This document shows, piece after piece, positions 18,336 through 26,637 of a DNA stretch of 54,298 nucleotides. Below the pieces are notes generated by a model. It did not search any database, was not told where the DNA came from, and worked only from the letters and a program-made list of their open reading frames with translations. Position 1 is the stretch's first letter. Every line of letters starts with the position of its first letter. The position numbers were made by a program, and so were the translations under genes. The stretch is from Synechococcus sp. PCC 7335 (GTDB lineage: Bacteria; Cyanobacteriota; Cyanobacteriia; Phormidesmidales; Phormidesmidaceae): positions 1 to 54,298 of the forward strand of contig NZ_DS989906.1 in the NCBI RefSeq assembly GCF_000155595.1, given 5' to 3'.

Positions 18336-20201
18336 ATGCGAGAGATAGGGGTTCGAGCTTTGCCCCACATCGAAAGATGGCAAACTTCTGGCGGGTCTTT
18401 AACGGTAAACCAAAGTAAAGGAACCGTATCCATTGTGAAAGATAGAGCCATCCCGGCATCGGAGCAAAGGAAGCTGCTAAAACACTGGACCAGTATCCAC
18501 TGGGACCAAGTGAAGAAGCGTGTTAGGAACCTAAGACGACGGATTTATCGTGCCACCCAAAACGGTCAGTGGAATCAGGTGCGCAGCCTGATGAAACTGA
18601 TGCTAAGAAGCTACTCCAACCTGCTGCTATCAGTACGGCATGTGACTCAAGAGAATCAGGGGCGACAGACAGCGGGCCTCGATGGCCAGACTGCCTTAAC
18701 CGCTGAGAAACGAGTCCAACTAGTGAATCGATTGCAAGACCATTCCCTCTGGCAAGTGCTCCCGACTAAACGGGTCTACATTCCGAAAGCGAATGGAAAA
18801 TTGAGGCCGTTAGGAATTCCTGCTCTCGAAAATCGAGTCGCCCAGACGATAATGAAGAATGCGCTCGAACCTCATTGGGAAGCCCGATTTGAGGGACATA
18901 GCTATGGTTTTCGCCCTGGTCGCAGTTGTCATGATGCTATTGAGCAGTGCTTCCTACGACTCAGACATGGCTGTGATACCTGGGTACTCGATGCAGATCT
19001 AAAGGGTGCATTCGACAATTTGAGTCACTCCTTTATCCTCGACACCATCGGCCTCGTGCCGGGTCGAGAACTCATCAAGCAGTGGCTCAAGGCAGGCTAC
19101 GTAGAAGCTGAGATGTTCCATGCCACCCCCAAGGGAGCCCCCCAAGGCGGGTCCATTTCACCGTTACTCTTGAACATTGCCTTGAATGGAATGGAGAAGT
19201 TGTTGTTGTCATTTACGACAACGAGAACTTACCAGCCTTCCTCAAAGGCAAAGTCTCAATCATCGTATAAACGCACGTCGCCAACTTATGGCTACTGTCG
19301 TTACGCTGATGATTTCGTGGTAACGGCGAAGACAAAAGCAGACATCGAAGCGGTTGTCCCTATCTTGCAGGCGTGGCTTAAACCACGCGGGCTAACGCTG
19401 AATATGGAGAAGACTCAGATAGTGAATGTCCAACAGGGTTTTCCCTTTCTGGGGTTCTCAATTCGGCACCACAAAGGTAAGTGTCTCTGTAAACCGCAAA
19501 AGGAAAAGATTCTGGCCTTTCTGAAGCGGATTCGGAGCTGGTTGAAGCACAATGTTTCTATCAGTCCGGCGGCAGTAATACACCACCTAAACCCGATACT
19601 GCGAGGATGGGGTAACTACTACAAACATGGCGTCAGTAAAGACGTGTTTAGCTACGTGGATTCCCAACTCTGGCAGGCGATCTGGAGATGGTGCTGTCGG
19701 CGTCATCCGAACAAACGGAGTTCATGGGTTGCCAGGAAATACTACCGAACCTTCCAAGGACGGCTGTGGACATTCACCACGTCTGTCACTGACCGGACAG
19801 GGAAGCGGAAGCCACTAACGTTAGTGCGTCTAGCGGATATTCCGATTCAACGCCATGTCAAGGTCAAAGGAACGGCTTCTCCTGATAATCCAACTCTCGA
19901 AGACTACTGGCAATACCGCCAAACCCGATACGGTAAAGCCTATTGGGAGAAAGGCTCGAAATACTACAGAGTTGCTCAGAGCCAGAATTGGCGGTGCCCA
20001 GTCTGTCATGACGCCTTGTTCAATGGAGAAGCTCTACACACGCATCATCGGCAGCAAGTTAAGAATGACGGCACTGAGATAGAAGAGAATCTAATTCATC
20101 TTCACCAAGCCTGTCATCAGTACCTGCATAAGAATGATGTGGTTTTGAATGGCCAAAGGCTTGAGCGGCTTGATGGGATAACTGTCACGAGCCGTTCTTA
20201 G
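18336..20201 (+). CDS. ltrA: Group II intron-encoded protein: reverse transcriptase, maturase, HNH endonuclease
   Basis: This is a full-length 621-residue protein. The reverse transcriptase spans about 85-375, with GKLRPLGIP (155-162), DLKGAFDNLS (221-230), PQGGSISPLL and the catalytic YADD at 323-326. The maturase/X region follows (about 385-480: LRGWGNYYKHGV and RWCCRRHP). The C-terminal endonuclease is of the HNH type, with CPVC at 554-557, HTHH around 568-571 and the HLHQACH cluster. The enzyme helps the intron RNA splice, nicks the target and copies the intron into it. The start is the first ATG of the frame; a GTG at about 18435 is an alternative. The last codons overlap domain V, and the stop lies just after it. 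The right copy is identical in sequence. Confidence 0.95.
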   Translation: MREIGVRALPHIERWQTSGGSLTVNQSKGTVSIVKDRAIPASEQRKLLKHWTSIHWDQVKKRVRNLRRRIYRATQNGQWNQVRSLMKLMLRSYSNLLLSVRHVTQENQGRQTAGLDGQTALTAEKRVQLVNRLQDHSLWQVLPTKRVYIPKANGKLRPLGIPALENRVAQTIMKNALEPHWEARFEGHSYGFRPGRSCHDAIEQCFLRLRHGCDTWVLDADLKGAFDNLSHSFILDTIGLVPGRELIKQWLKAGYVEAEMFHATPKGAPQGGSISPLLLNIALNGMEKLLLSFTTTRTYQPSSKAKSQSSYKRTSPTYGYCRYADDFVVTAKTKADIEAVVPILQAWLKPRGLTLNMEKTQIVNVQQGFPFLGFSIRHHKGKCLCKPQKEKILAFLKRIRSWLKHNVSISPAAVIHHLNPILRGWGNYYKHGVSKDVFSYVDSQLWQAIWRWCCRRHPNKRSSWVARKYYRTFQGRLWTFTTSVTDRTGKRKPLTLVRLADIPIQRHVKVKGTASPDNPTLEDYWQYRQTRYGKAYWEKGSKYYRVAQSQNWRCPVCHDALFNGEALHTHHRQQVKNDGTEIEENLIHLHQACHQYLHKNDVVLNGQRLERLDGITVTSRS

Positions 20202-20239
20202 GGGAGAGGGACGCGGCGACGTGTTCCCTCTTACCCGAC
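20163..20239 (+). ncRNA. Intron domains V and VI
   Basis: Domain V is formed by GAGCGGCT (20163-20170) pairing with AGCCGTTC (20190-20197), a CG bulge at 20188-20189, an upper stem TGATGG/CTGTCA and a short GATAA loop. It keeps the AGC triad at 20164-20166. Domain VI is a long stem (AGAGGGA with TCCCTCT, then GGG with CCC) that leaves A20233 unpaired as the branch point. Domain V lies inside the last codons of the reverse-transcriptase gene. Confidence 0.7.
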
Positions 20240-20264
20240 AAGCTGCGAAATGGGGCAATTTAGT
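20240..20264 (+). repeat. Inner part of left Tn3 terminal repeat / intron 3' exon
   Basis: The 25 bases starting AAGCTGCGAAAT and ending GGGGCAATTTAGT recur inverted at 23578-23602. Beyond this point the two transposon ends diverge (TTCGTTTG against TACGCATA), though scattered matches continue for about 20 bp. GGGG at 20252 resembles the classical tip of Tn3 repeats, but the perfect repeat continues outside it. Confidence 0.7.
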
Positions 20265-20337
20265 TCGTTTGTACTCTTAAAGTGCCATTTTCAGTCCCTG
20301 ATATGTTTAGCGACAGTTATGCATAGAGGAAGCTGAA

Positions 20338-23316
20338 ATGAAGCGACAGTGGGACACAGAGGAATTGATAGAGCAGTTTACGCTAATGCCATCAGAGCTA
20401 GCGCTGCTGCCAGAGGAGATCACTAACGCCACCGCTCACAATCGACTAGGCTTTGCCATCCTGCTCAAGTTCTTCCAAGTGGAAGGGCGATTCCCTCAGC
20501 ACGCTGGCGAGGTGCCCAAAGTGATCACCAATTTCATCGCTCAGCAGCTAGCCCTGTCTGAAGCGGACTACCGTCAGTACAAATGGTCAGGTCGAACGGT
20601 TAAGACGCATCGCAGCCAGATCAGAACCTTCCTCGGCATCAGGCCGATGAGGCAGAGCGATCAGCAAGAGCTGAAGCGCTGGCTGATAGCAGAGATTCTA
20701 CCATTGGGCCTGTCTTTTGAAGCGCTCAAAGCACAAGCCTACGGGCAGTTGCGACAACTCAAGATTGAACCGCCCACTGCGAAGGGGTTAGAACGCCTGA
20801 TCCGCTCTGCGGCCCGTCTGCATGAGCGTAGCTTTTGTAAACAGATCGCGGCTCAGCTATCAGCCAAGACTCGCGCCAGCATCAATGCCCTGCTGAATAC
20901 TGAAAGCCCACTAGAGGATGAAAATAGCCAGTTTAGGCAATCGCAGTTGAGCTATCTGAAAACAGATCCAGGACGGCTGGGTCTCAACAGTCTGTTGAAA
21001 GAGATAGAGAAACTACAGCGCACCCGTGAGCTAGAGCTGCCTTCGGCGTTTTTTAATCATGTTGTTCCCAAGCTAGTGCAACAGTATCGCCGCAGAGCGT
21101 CCACTGAGCCGCCGCGAGAGCTAAGACGCCATCCACCAGCGATTCGCTACACCCTAGTCGCTGCATTCTGCTGGCAGCGAGAACGAGAGATCATCGATGA
21201 CCTAGTCACTTTGCTAATTCAAATCATCCACCGCTTGAGCATCAGCGCCGAGCGCCGAGTCGAGCGCGAATTGATTGCTAGCTTCAAACGAGTCAATCGC
21301 AAAGAGGCGCTTTTGTTGAAGATTGCAACGGCTTCCCTTAAGCAACCGGAAGGTACAGTGAGAGATGTCGTCTATCCTGTGGCCAACCCTGAGACATTGC
21401 AGTCACTGATTGATGAGCAGAGCGCAGGCGAGACCTATCACGAGAAGGTGCATACTCGCATTCGAGCGTCATACCTGCATCACTATCGGCGGATGGTGCC
21501 TGCCATTCTGGATGCTTTGAGCTTTCACTCTAATAATGAACAACATCAGCCGGTTGTCTACGCCTTAGCGATTCTCAAACGCTATCAGGATAGCAATCGC
21601 CGTTTCTACGACGAAGACGAAACTTTGGTGATTGAAGGCGTATTGCCCACCCACTGGCCAGAGCTGATCGGCGAAACTGATAGCAACGGAGAAGTCCGTA
21701 TCAACCGGGTCAACTACGAGATCTGTGTGCTGCAAGCGCTACGAGAAAAGCTACGTGCTCGGGCGGTTTGGGTCGTAGGAGCCGGACGATACGGCAATCC
21801 AGAACAGGATCTACCCCAAGACTTTGAAGCTCATCGAGAAGTCTACTACCAGGAACTTAGCCAGCCGCTAGAAGCAGCGGCGTTTATTCAGCAGCTCAAG
21901 CAGACGATGCAAGCAGAGTTGAGCCAGCTGAACCAGGGAATGCCAAAGAACAAAGGGGTTCGCATTCAAACGCGCAAGCACGGTTGGATCTCAGTCTCTC
22001 CGGTAGAAGCGCAGCCAGAGCCACCCAACTTGCTAAAGCTCAAGGCAGAGATTACTCGCCGCTGGCCGCTGACTGGACTGTTGGAGATGCTCAAAGAAAC
22101 AGATTTGCGGGTCAACTTTACTGAACAGTTTGAAAGTGCTGCTACCCGTGAGAACCTGGATCGCAACACTTTACAGCGGCGGCTGTTGCTCTGCCTCTAT
22201 GGTCTAGGCACCAATACTGGCCTCAAGCGGGTCTGTGCGGGCATCGATAACGAAAACTACAACAATCTGCTCTACGTCAAGCGTCACTACATCCACAAAG
22301 AACATCTGCGTAATGCGATTGCTAAGGTCGTCAATGCGGTGCTGCGCTCACGCCTAGAGACCGTTTGGGGTGAGGGTACGTCAGCTTGCGCATCGGACTC
22401 GAAGAAGTTCGGCGCATGGGACCAGAATCTAATGACTGAATGGCACCAGCGCTACGGTGGCCTGGGGGTGATGATCTACTGGCATGTGGAGAAGAAGTCA
22501 GTGTGTATCTACTCTCAGCTCAAGACCTGTTCTTCTTCTGAAGTCGCTTCTATGCTTGAAGGGTTGTTGCGCCACAACACTGAGATGAAGGTAGAGCGCA
22601 ACTATGTTGATACTCACGGTCAAAGCGAGATTGCCTTTGCCTTCTGTCATCTACTGGGCTTTAACTTGATGCCCCGGCTGAAGCGGATCGGGGCGCAGCG
22701 ACTCTACTTCCCAGAGGTAGGCACTAAAGCCACCTACCAGAACTTACAGCCAGTGTTGAGTCGGGCGATTGACTGGGATTTGATTCGCAGGCAGTACGAC
22801 CAGCTGATCAAGTATGCGACGGCACTGCGGTTGGGCACGGCTGAAACCGAAGTCATTCTCAGGCATTTCAATCGTAGTGAAACCAAGCACCCGACCTATC
22901 AAGGTTTGGCAGAGCTAGGCAGAGCGGTCAAGACGATCTTCCTCTGTCGTTACCTACATTCTGTTGAACTGCGACAGGAGATCCAGGATGGTTTGAATGT
23001 AGTAGAGCGCTGGAATGGCGCTAATGACTTTATCTTCTATGGGCGCAGCGGCGAGTTTGCCAGCAATCGGCGTGCTCATCAGGAGCTAGCGGCGCTAGCA
23101 TTACATCTGTTGCAGATCAGCCTGGTCTATATCAACACGCTGATGATTCAGAGAGTGCTGAGTGAACCCAGGTGGTGGGCGCAGATGCAGCCGGAGGACT
23201 TGCGGGCACTGACGCCGCTGTTGTGGAACCATGTCACACCCTATGGTGTGTTTAGGTTGGATTTTAGCGATCGCATTGACTTAGAGCCTGTCGGCAGCGC
23301 CTTATCATCGGCTTGA
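20338..23316 (+). CDS. tnpA: Tn3-family transposase
   Basis: At 992 residues this is a full-length TnpA. The N-terminal region (1-165) is of the DUF4158 type that reads the terminal repeats. The catalytic DDE residues are D687 (ACASDSKKF), D758 (NYVDTHGQ) and E890 (NVVERWNGAND), the last in the usual context before FIFYGRSGEFASNRR. Tn3 transposases work by replicative transposition, giving cointegrates that are normally resolved by a dedicated recombinase, which is lacking here. AGAGGA precedes ATG 20338 at a good distance. The reading frame shows no damage. Transcripts that start in the left intron would run into it. Confidence 0.96.
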   Translation: MKRQWDTEELIEQFTLMPSELALLPEEITNATAHNRLGFAILLKFFQVEGRFPQHAGEVPKVITNFIAQQLALSEADYRQYKWSGRTVKTHRSQIRTFLGIRPMRQSDQQELKRWLIAEILPLGLSFEALKAQAYGQLRQLKIEPPTAKGLERLIRSAARLHERSFCKQIAAQLSAKTRASINALLNTESPLEDENSQFRQSQLSYLKTDPGRLGLNSLLKEIEKLQRTRELELPSAFFNHVVPKLVQQYRRRASTEPPRELRRHPPAIRYTLVAAFCWQREREIIDDLVTLLIQIIHRLSISAERRVERELIASFKRVNRKEALLLKIATASLKQPEGTVRDVVYPVANPETLQSLIDEQSAGETYHEKVHTRIRASYLHHYRRMVPAILDALSFHSNNEQHQPVVYALAILKRYQDSNRRFYDEDETLVIEGVLPTHWPELIGETDSNGEVRINRVNYEICVLQALREKLRARAVWVVGAGRYGNPEQDLPQDFEAHREVYYQELSQPLEAAAFIQQLKQTMQAELSQLNQGMPKNKGVRIQTRKHGWISVSPVEAQPEPPNLLKLKAEITRRWPLTGLLEMLKETDLRVNFTEQFESAATRENLDRNTLQRRLLLCLYGLGTNTGLKRVCAGIDNENYNNLLYVKRHYIHKEHLRNAIAKVVNAVLRSRLETVWGEGTSACASDSKKFGAWDQNLMTEWHQRYGGLGVMIYWHVEKKSVCIYSQLKTCSSSEVASMLEGLLRHNTEMKVERNYVDTHGQSEIAFAFCHLLGFNLMPRLKRIGAQRLYFPEVGTKATYQNLQPVLSRAIDWDLIRRQYDQLIKYATALRLGTAETEVILRHFNRSETKHPTYQGLAELGRAVKTIFLCRYLHSVELRQEIQDGLNVVERWNGANDFIFYGRSGEFASNRRAHQELAALALHLLQISLVYINTLMIQRVLSEPRWWAQMQPEDLRALTPLLWNHVTPYGVFRLDFSDRIDLEPVGSALSSA

Positions 23317-23428
23317 AAGGGCGTCGAGTAGCTGCTCGGCACCGCAACTAGGCGACTCTCTTTTCATAGGCTGAAGCCGTTGCTATATAAGCACTACAGC
23401 AATTTAATCTGCCCCTAGCGCCAAGGGA

Positions 23429-23520
23429 TGAGTCTCACGAGAATCCAAAGGTTTCAGCCGACTTAGTAAGCGCCGATTAGGCCAGATCTAGTCTGGCGCT
23501 CTGAAGCACTGTGAGACTCA
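23429..23520. repeat. Nested dyads downstream of tnpA
   Basis: TGAGTCTCAC (23429-23438) and its exact complement GTGAGACTCA (23511-23520) enclose a second dyad, GCCAGA-TCTAG-TCTGGC, inside a wider GCGCC...GGCGC pair. This lies in the only non-coding segment (260 bp) of the core transposon. It could be a resolution or host-recombinase site, or a transcription stop for tnpA; there is no T run. Confidence 0.45.
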
Positions 23521-23577
23521 CTGTAAGATTGAGTCGTTCGTTGGGGAGCAGATGAACCATGTTAATAGTTTATGCGT

Positions 23578-23602
23578 ACTAAATTGCCCCATTTCGCAGC
23601 TT
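23578..23602 (-). repeat. Inner part of right Tn3 terminal repeat / intron 3' exon
   Basis: This is the exact inverted copy of 20240-20264. It joins the 3' end of the right intron to the right interior of the transposon. Confidence 0.7.
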
Positions 23603-26010
23603 GTCGGGTAAGAGGGAACACGTCGCCGCGTCCCTCTCCCCTAAGAACGGCTCGTGACAGTTATCCCATCAAGCCGCTCAAGCCTTTGGCCATTCAAAAC
23701 CACATCATTCTTATGCAGGTACTGATGACAGGCTTGGTGAAGATGAATTAGATTCTCTTCTATCTCAGTGCCGTCATTCTTAACTTGCTGCCGATGATGC
23801 GTGTGTAGAGCTTCTCCATTGAACAAGGCGTCATGACAGACTGGGCACCGCCAATTCTGGCTCTGAGCAACTCTGTAGTATTTCGAGCCTTTCTCCCAAT
23901 AGGCTTTACCGTATCGGGTTTGGCGGTATTGCCAGTAGTCTTCGAGAGTTGGATTATCAGGAGAAGCCGTTCCTTTGACCTTGACATGGCGTTGAATCGG
24001 AATATCCGCTAGACGCACTAACGTTAGTGGCTTCCGCTTCCCTGTCCGGTCAGTGACAGACGTGGTGAATGTCCACAGCCGTCCTTGGAAGGTTCGGTAG
24101 TATTTCCTGGCAACCCATGAACTCCGTTTGTTCGGATGACGCCGACAGCACCATCTCCAGATCGCCTGCCAGAGTTGGGAATCCACGTAGCTAAACACGT
24201 CTTTACTGACGCCATGTTTGTAGTAGTTACCCCATCCTCGCAGTATCGGGTTTAGGTGGTGTATTACTGCCGCCGGACTGATAGAAACATTGTGCTTCAA
24301 CCAGCTCCGAATCCGCTTCAGAAAGGCCAGAATCTTTTCCTTTTGCGGTTTACAGAGACACTTACCTTTGTGGTGCCGAATTGAGAACCCCAGAAAGGGA
24401 AAACCCTGTTGGACATTCACTATCTGAGTCTTCTCCATATTCAGCGTTAGCCCGCGTGGTTTAAGCCACGCCTGCAAGATAGGGACAACCGCTTCGATGT
24501 CTGCTTTTGTCTTCGCCGTTACCACGAAATCATCAGCGTAACGACAGTAGCCATAAGTTGGCGACGTGCGTTTATACGATGATTGAGACTTTGCCTTTGA
24601 GGAAGGCTGGTAAGTTCTCGTTGTCGTAAATGACAACAACAACTTCTCCATTCCATTCAAGGCAATGTTCAAGAGTAACGGTGAAATGGACCCGCCTTGG
24701 GGGGCTCCCTTGGGGGTGGCATGGAACATCTCAGCTTCTACGTAGCCTGCCTTGAGCCACTGCTTGATGAGTTCTCGACCCGGCACGAGGCCGATGGTGT
24801 CGAGGATAAAGGAGTGACTCAAATTGTCGAATGCACCCTTTAGATCTGCATCGAGTACCCAGGTATCACAGCCATGTCTGAGTCGTAGGAAGCACTGCTC
24901 AATAGCATCATGACAACTGCGACCAGGGCGAAAACCATAGCTATGTCCCTCAAATCGGGCTTCCCAATGAGGTTCGAGCGCATTCTTCATTATCGTCTGG
25001 GCGACTCGATTTTCGAGAGCAGGAATTCCTAACGGCCTCAATTTTCCATTCGCTTTCGGAATGTAGACCCGTTTAGTCGGGAGCACTTGCCAGAGGGAAT
25101 GGTCTTGCAATCGATTCACTAGTTGGACTCGTTTCTCAGCGGTTAAGGCAGTCTGGCCATCGAGGCCCGCTGTCTGTCGCCCCTGATTCTCTTGAGTCAC
25201 ATGCCGTACTGATAGCAGCAGGTTGGAGTAGCTTCTTAGCATCAGTTTCATCAGGCTGCGCACCTGATTCCACTGACCGTTTTGGGTGGCACGATAAATC
25301 CGTCGTCTTAGGTTCCTAACACGCTTCTTCACTTGGTCCCAGTGGATACTGGTCCAGTGTTTTAGCAGCTTCCTTTGCTCCGATGCCGGGATGGCTCTAT
25401 CTTTCACAATGGATACGGTTCCTTTACTTTGGTTTACCGTTAAAGACCCGCCAGAAGTTTGCCATCTTTCGATGTGGGGCAAAGCTCGAACCCCTATCTC
25501 TCGCATTACACAAGAGCCTTCGCTTTCTCTGGCATCCTTTACCCGCTGGATGGTTGTGCATCCCTTACGGTTTGCCTACTCTGATAGTTCAGAGAATCCA
25601 TCGGGCTTATGCAGTTCCGAGTGTGTGAGATACGTCCGGGTCGGGTTCCGTCTATGCTCCGGTGGGATTGTGACCTATCGCTTAACGAAGTAGCGAGCCG
25701 CTAAGCCACCCACTCACCTTTTGGTCGCAGTGTGTCAGCCTGATTTCACTGATTCCGCCAATGACGAAGCTTCTTCGACGGTTCACGGGTGTTAACCCTT
25801 TCGGACTTCCCCTTGCCCTTTCCCAGCTTTAGGCTGCCAGGTCAGGATACTTGCGTGGTCTGCATTCCACTGACATCATTACTAACGTCAGCGTAACCGG
25901 AGTCGATAACTCTGTTACGTGGGGACAGCAGGACAGGTGCTGCTGAGAGATTATCTCCACTCTTAATTCGGCTGTTGCCTCCTTGCACACTCGGCTTATC
26001 TACATCGCAC
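23603..26010 (-). ncRNA. Group II intron, right copy
   Basis: This is the inverted counterpart of the left intron, of the same length (2408 nt) and with the same ends: GTGCG read from 26010, GAC at 23605-23603, domain V at 23645-23679 and EBS1 at 25688-25695. Every stretch compared by eye matched the left copy, and the encoded proteins are identical. The second insertion, or a conversion event, is therefore recent. Its sense strand points back toward tnpA, so the two introns read toward each other. Confidence 0.82.
23641..25506 (-). CDS. ltrA: Group II intron-encoded protein, right copy
   Basis: All 621 residues are the same as in the left intron protein, including YADD and the HNH endonuclease. 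Either copy could provide maturase and endonuclease for both introns in trans. It would be transcribed against tnpA, so a transcript running past its end would be antisense to the transposase gene unless stopped in the 260-bp non-coding part. Confidence 0.95.
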   Translation of the reverse strand: MREIGVRALPHIERWQTSGGSLTVNQSKGTVSIVKDRAIPASEQRKLLKHWTSIHWDQVKKRVRNLRRRIYRATQNGQWNQVRSLMKLMLRSYSNLLLSVRHVTQENQGRQTAGLDGQTALTAEKRVQLVNRLQDHSLWQVLPTKRVYIPKANGKLRPLGIPALENRVAQTIMKNALEPHWEARFEGHSYGFRPGRSCHDAIEQCFLRLRHGCDTWVLDADLKGAFDNLSHSFILDTIGLVPGRELIKQWLKAGYVEAEMFHATPKGAPQGGSISPLLLNIALNGMEKLLLSFTTTRTYQPSSKAKSQSSYKRTSPTYGYCRYADDFVVTAKTKADIEAVVPILQAWLKPRGLTLNMEKTQIVNVQQGFPFLGFSIRHHKGKCLCKPQKEKILAFLKRIRSWLKHNVSISPAAVIHHLNPILRGWGNYYKHGVSKDVFSYVDSQLWQAIWRWCCRRHPNKRSSWVARKYYRTFQGRLWTFTTSVTDRTGKRKPLTLVRLADIPIQRHVKVKGTASPDNPTLEDYWQYRQTRYGKAYWEKGSKYYRVAQSQNWRCPVCHDALFNGEALHTHHRQQVKNDGTEIEENLIHLHQACHQYLHKNDVVLNGQRLERLDGITVTSRS

Positions 26011-26026
26011 CGCTACTTTAGGGCCT
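26011..26026 (-). repeat. Outer part of right Tn3 terminal repeat / intron 5' exon
   Basis: This is the exact inverted copy of 17816-17831. It carries the IBS1 bases for the right-hand intron. The bases beyond it, AGTCG, do not match the left outer flank. Confidence 0.7.
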
Positions 26027-26371
26027 AGTCGGTTGAGGAGACTATCGAATGTCCTAGATATCGACCTCCTGATGCAGCAATCACTGCAGTACGCTGTCGG
26101 TATGCAAGCTTTCGACGTGATCGCTGTATCAGGGGGCTATTGAATTCGGCTTTTTACCAACGTAGCTTTTTCTCCCATATCAGTTAGTTCGCTACCGGAT
26201 ATTCCAGCCATCGAGTTCTGGGCTGTTGATGGTAAGACTGTGCCATCCTACTCAAAGCTAATTGTGACTGTGGCTTCGATTACTCTGAATGGGAAGGAAG
26301 AAAAGCCACAGATGCAAAAACAGATCTTTCCCAGTACCTGAATAAACCTTACGATCAACTTAAGCATCAAC
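26027..26371. other. Intergenic, 345 bp, possible gene debris
   Basis: No complete gene is seen. A plus-strand stretch around 26188-26342 reads DIPAIEFWAVDGKTVPSYSK and LIVTVASITLNGKEEK before a stop, without a start codon. It may be a gene fragment left by insertions; I do not recognise it. Confidence 0.4.
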
Positions 26372-26590
26372 TTAGTCTGAAGTATCCTCATCAGACCAAC
26401 CTAATTTTTGAGCGATCGCTTCCAACAGCAAATGCTTCTCGGCCATCATCCGCCCGAACGAGCGAGAGCACATGATGTTTTTCTTGGGCTGAATCTCTTC
26501 TAGTCCCAGACAGGCCGTCCCACGCAGTTCGTGAACGATACGCTCTGCCACTACGTTGTACAGTTGTCGAATTGTTCTTGGTCACGCCTC
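26372..26590 (-). pseudogene. umuC fragment fused to the tail of another gene at a HIP1 octamer
   Basis: One minus-strand frame (stop TAA 26374-26372) reads PRTIRQLYNVVAERIVHELR, then GTACLGLEEIQPKKNIMCSR, then SFGRMMAEKHLLLEAIA. This is nearly the same as the middle of the intact UmuC encoded at 30742-32019. It switches within GCGATCGC (26413-26420) to IAQKLGWSDEDTSD, which resembles the C-terminus of the 75-residue protein at 28336-28563 (IAQELGWSDSSEENDPH). An in-frame TGA bounds the umuC part on its upstream side. It is a non-functional chimaera, and the join at the octamer suggests recombination there. Confidence 0.75.
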
Positions 26591-26637
26591 TCTTAGTTCA
26601 GCGTAGCGTAATTTCCTGTAGTCGAAAAAGGATAAAT

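Larger units (their letters stand above)
17832..20239 (+). ncRNA. Group II intron, left copy (ribozyme plus encoded protein)
   Basis: The intron begins with the consensus GTGCG at 17832. EBS1 (CGCTACTT, 18147-18154) pairs with all eight bases of the 5' exon end, and a candidate EBS2 (AGGGC, 18023-18027) can pair with GCCCT at 17818. Domain V lies at 20163-20197 and domain VI follows, with an unpaired A at 20233, seven bases before the 3' end GAC (20237-20239). The total is 2408 nt. Because all these parts are present, the intron should be able to splice and retrohome. It reads toward tnpA. Confidence 0.82.
17817..26025 (+). mobile_element. Tn3-family transposon with a group II intron in each terminal repeat
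   Basis: From 17816 to 20264 and from 26026 back to 23578 the sequence forms a 2449-bp inverted duplication. It consists of a 16-bp outer piece AGGCCCTAAAGTAGCG, a 2408-nt group II intron, and a 25-bp inner piece ending GGGGCAATTTAGT. Joining outer and inner pieces gives a terminal repeat of about 40 bp, close to the 38-bp norm of the Tn3 family. Without the introns the transposon would be about 3.4 kb, carrying tnpA only; no resolvase gene is present. Expected 5-bp target duplications are not seen at the outer flanks (TGTAA and TAGTC), which hints at later rearrangement. If the first A belongs to the repeat, the limits are 17816-26026. Confidence 0.75.

Noticed and set aside
19627-20082. Extra frames within the intron protein gene (and their mirror images in the right copy)
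   Set aside because: They lie in other frames of a well-supported reverse transcriptase gene.
20202-20251. Intron 3' end placed at AAAT just before GGGG (20251)
   Set aside because: It also ends in AY, but the branch A at 20233 would then be 19 bases from the end. GAC at 20239 gives the usual 7 bases.
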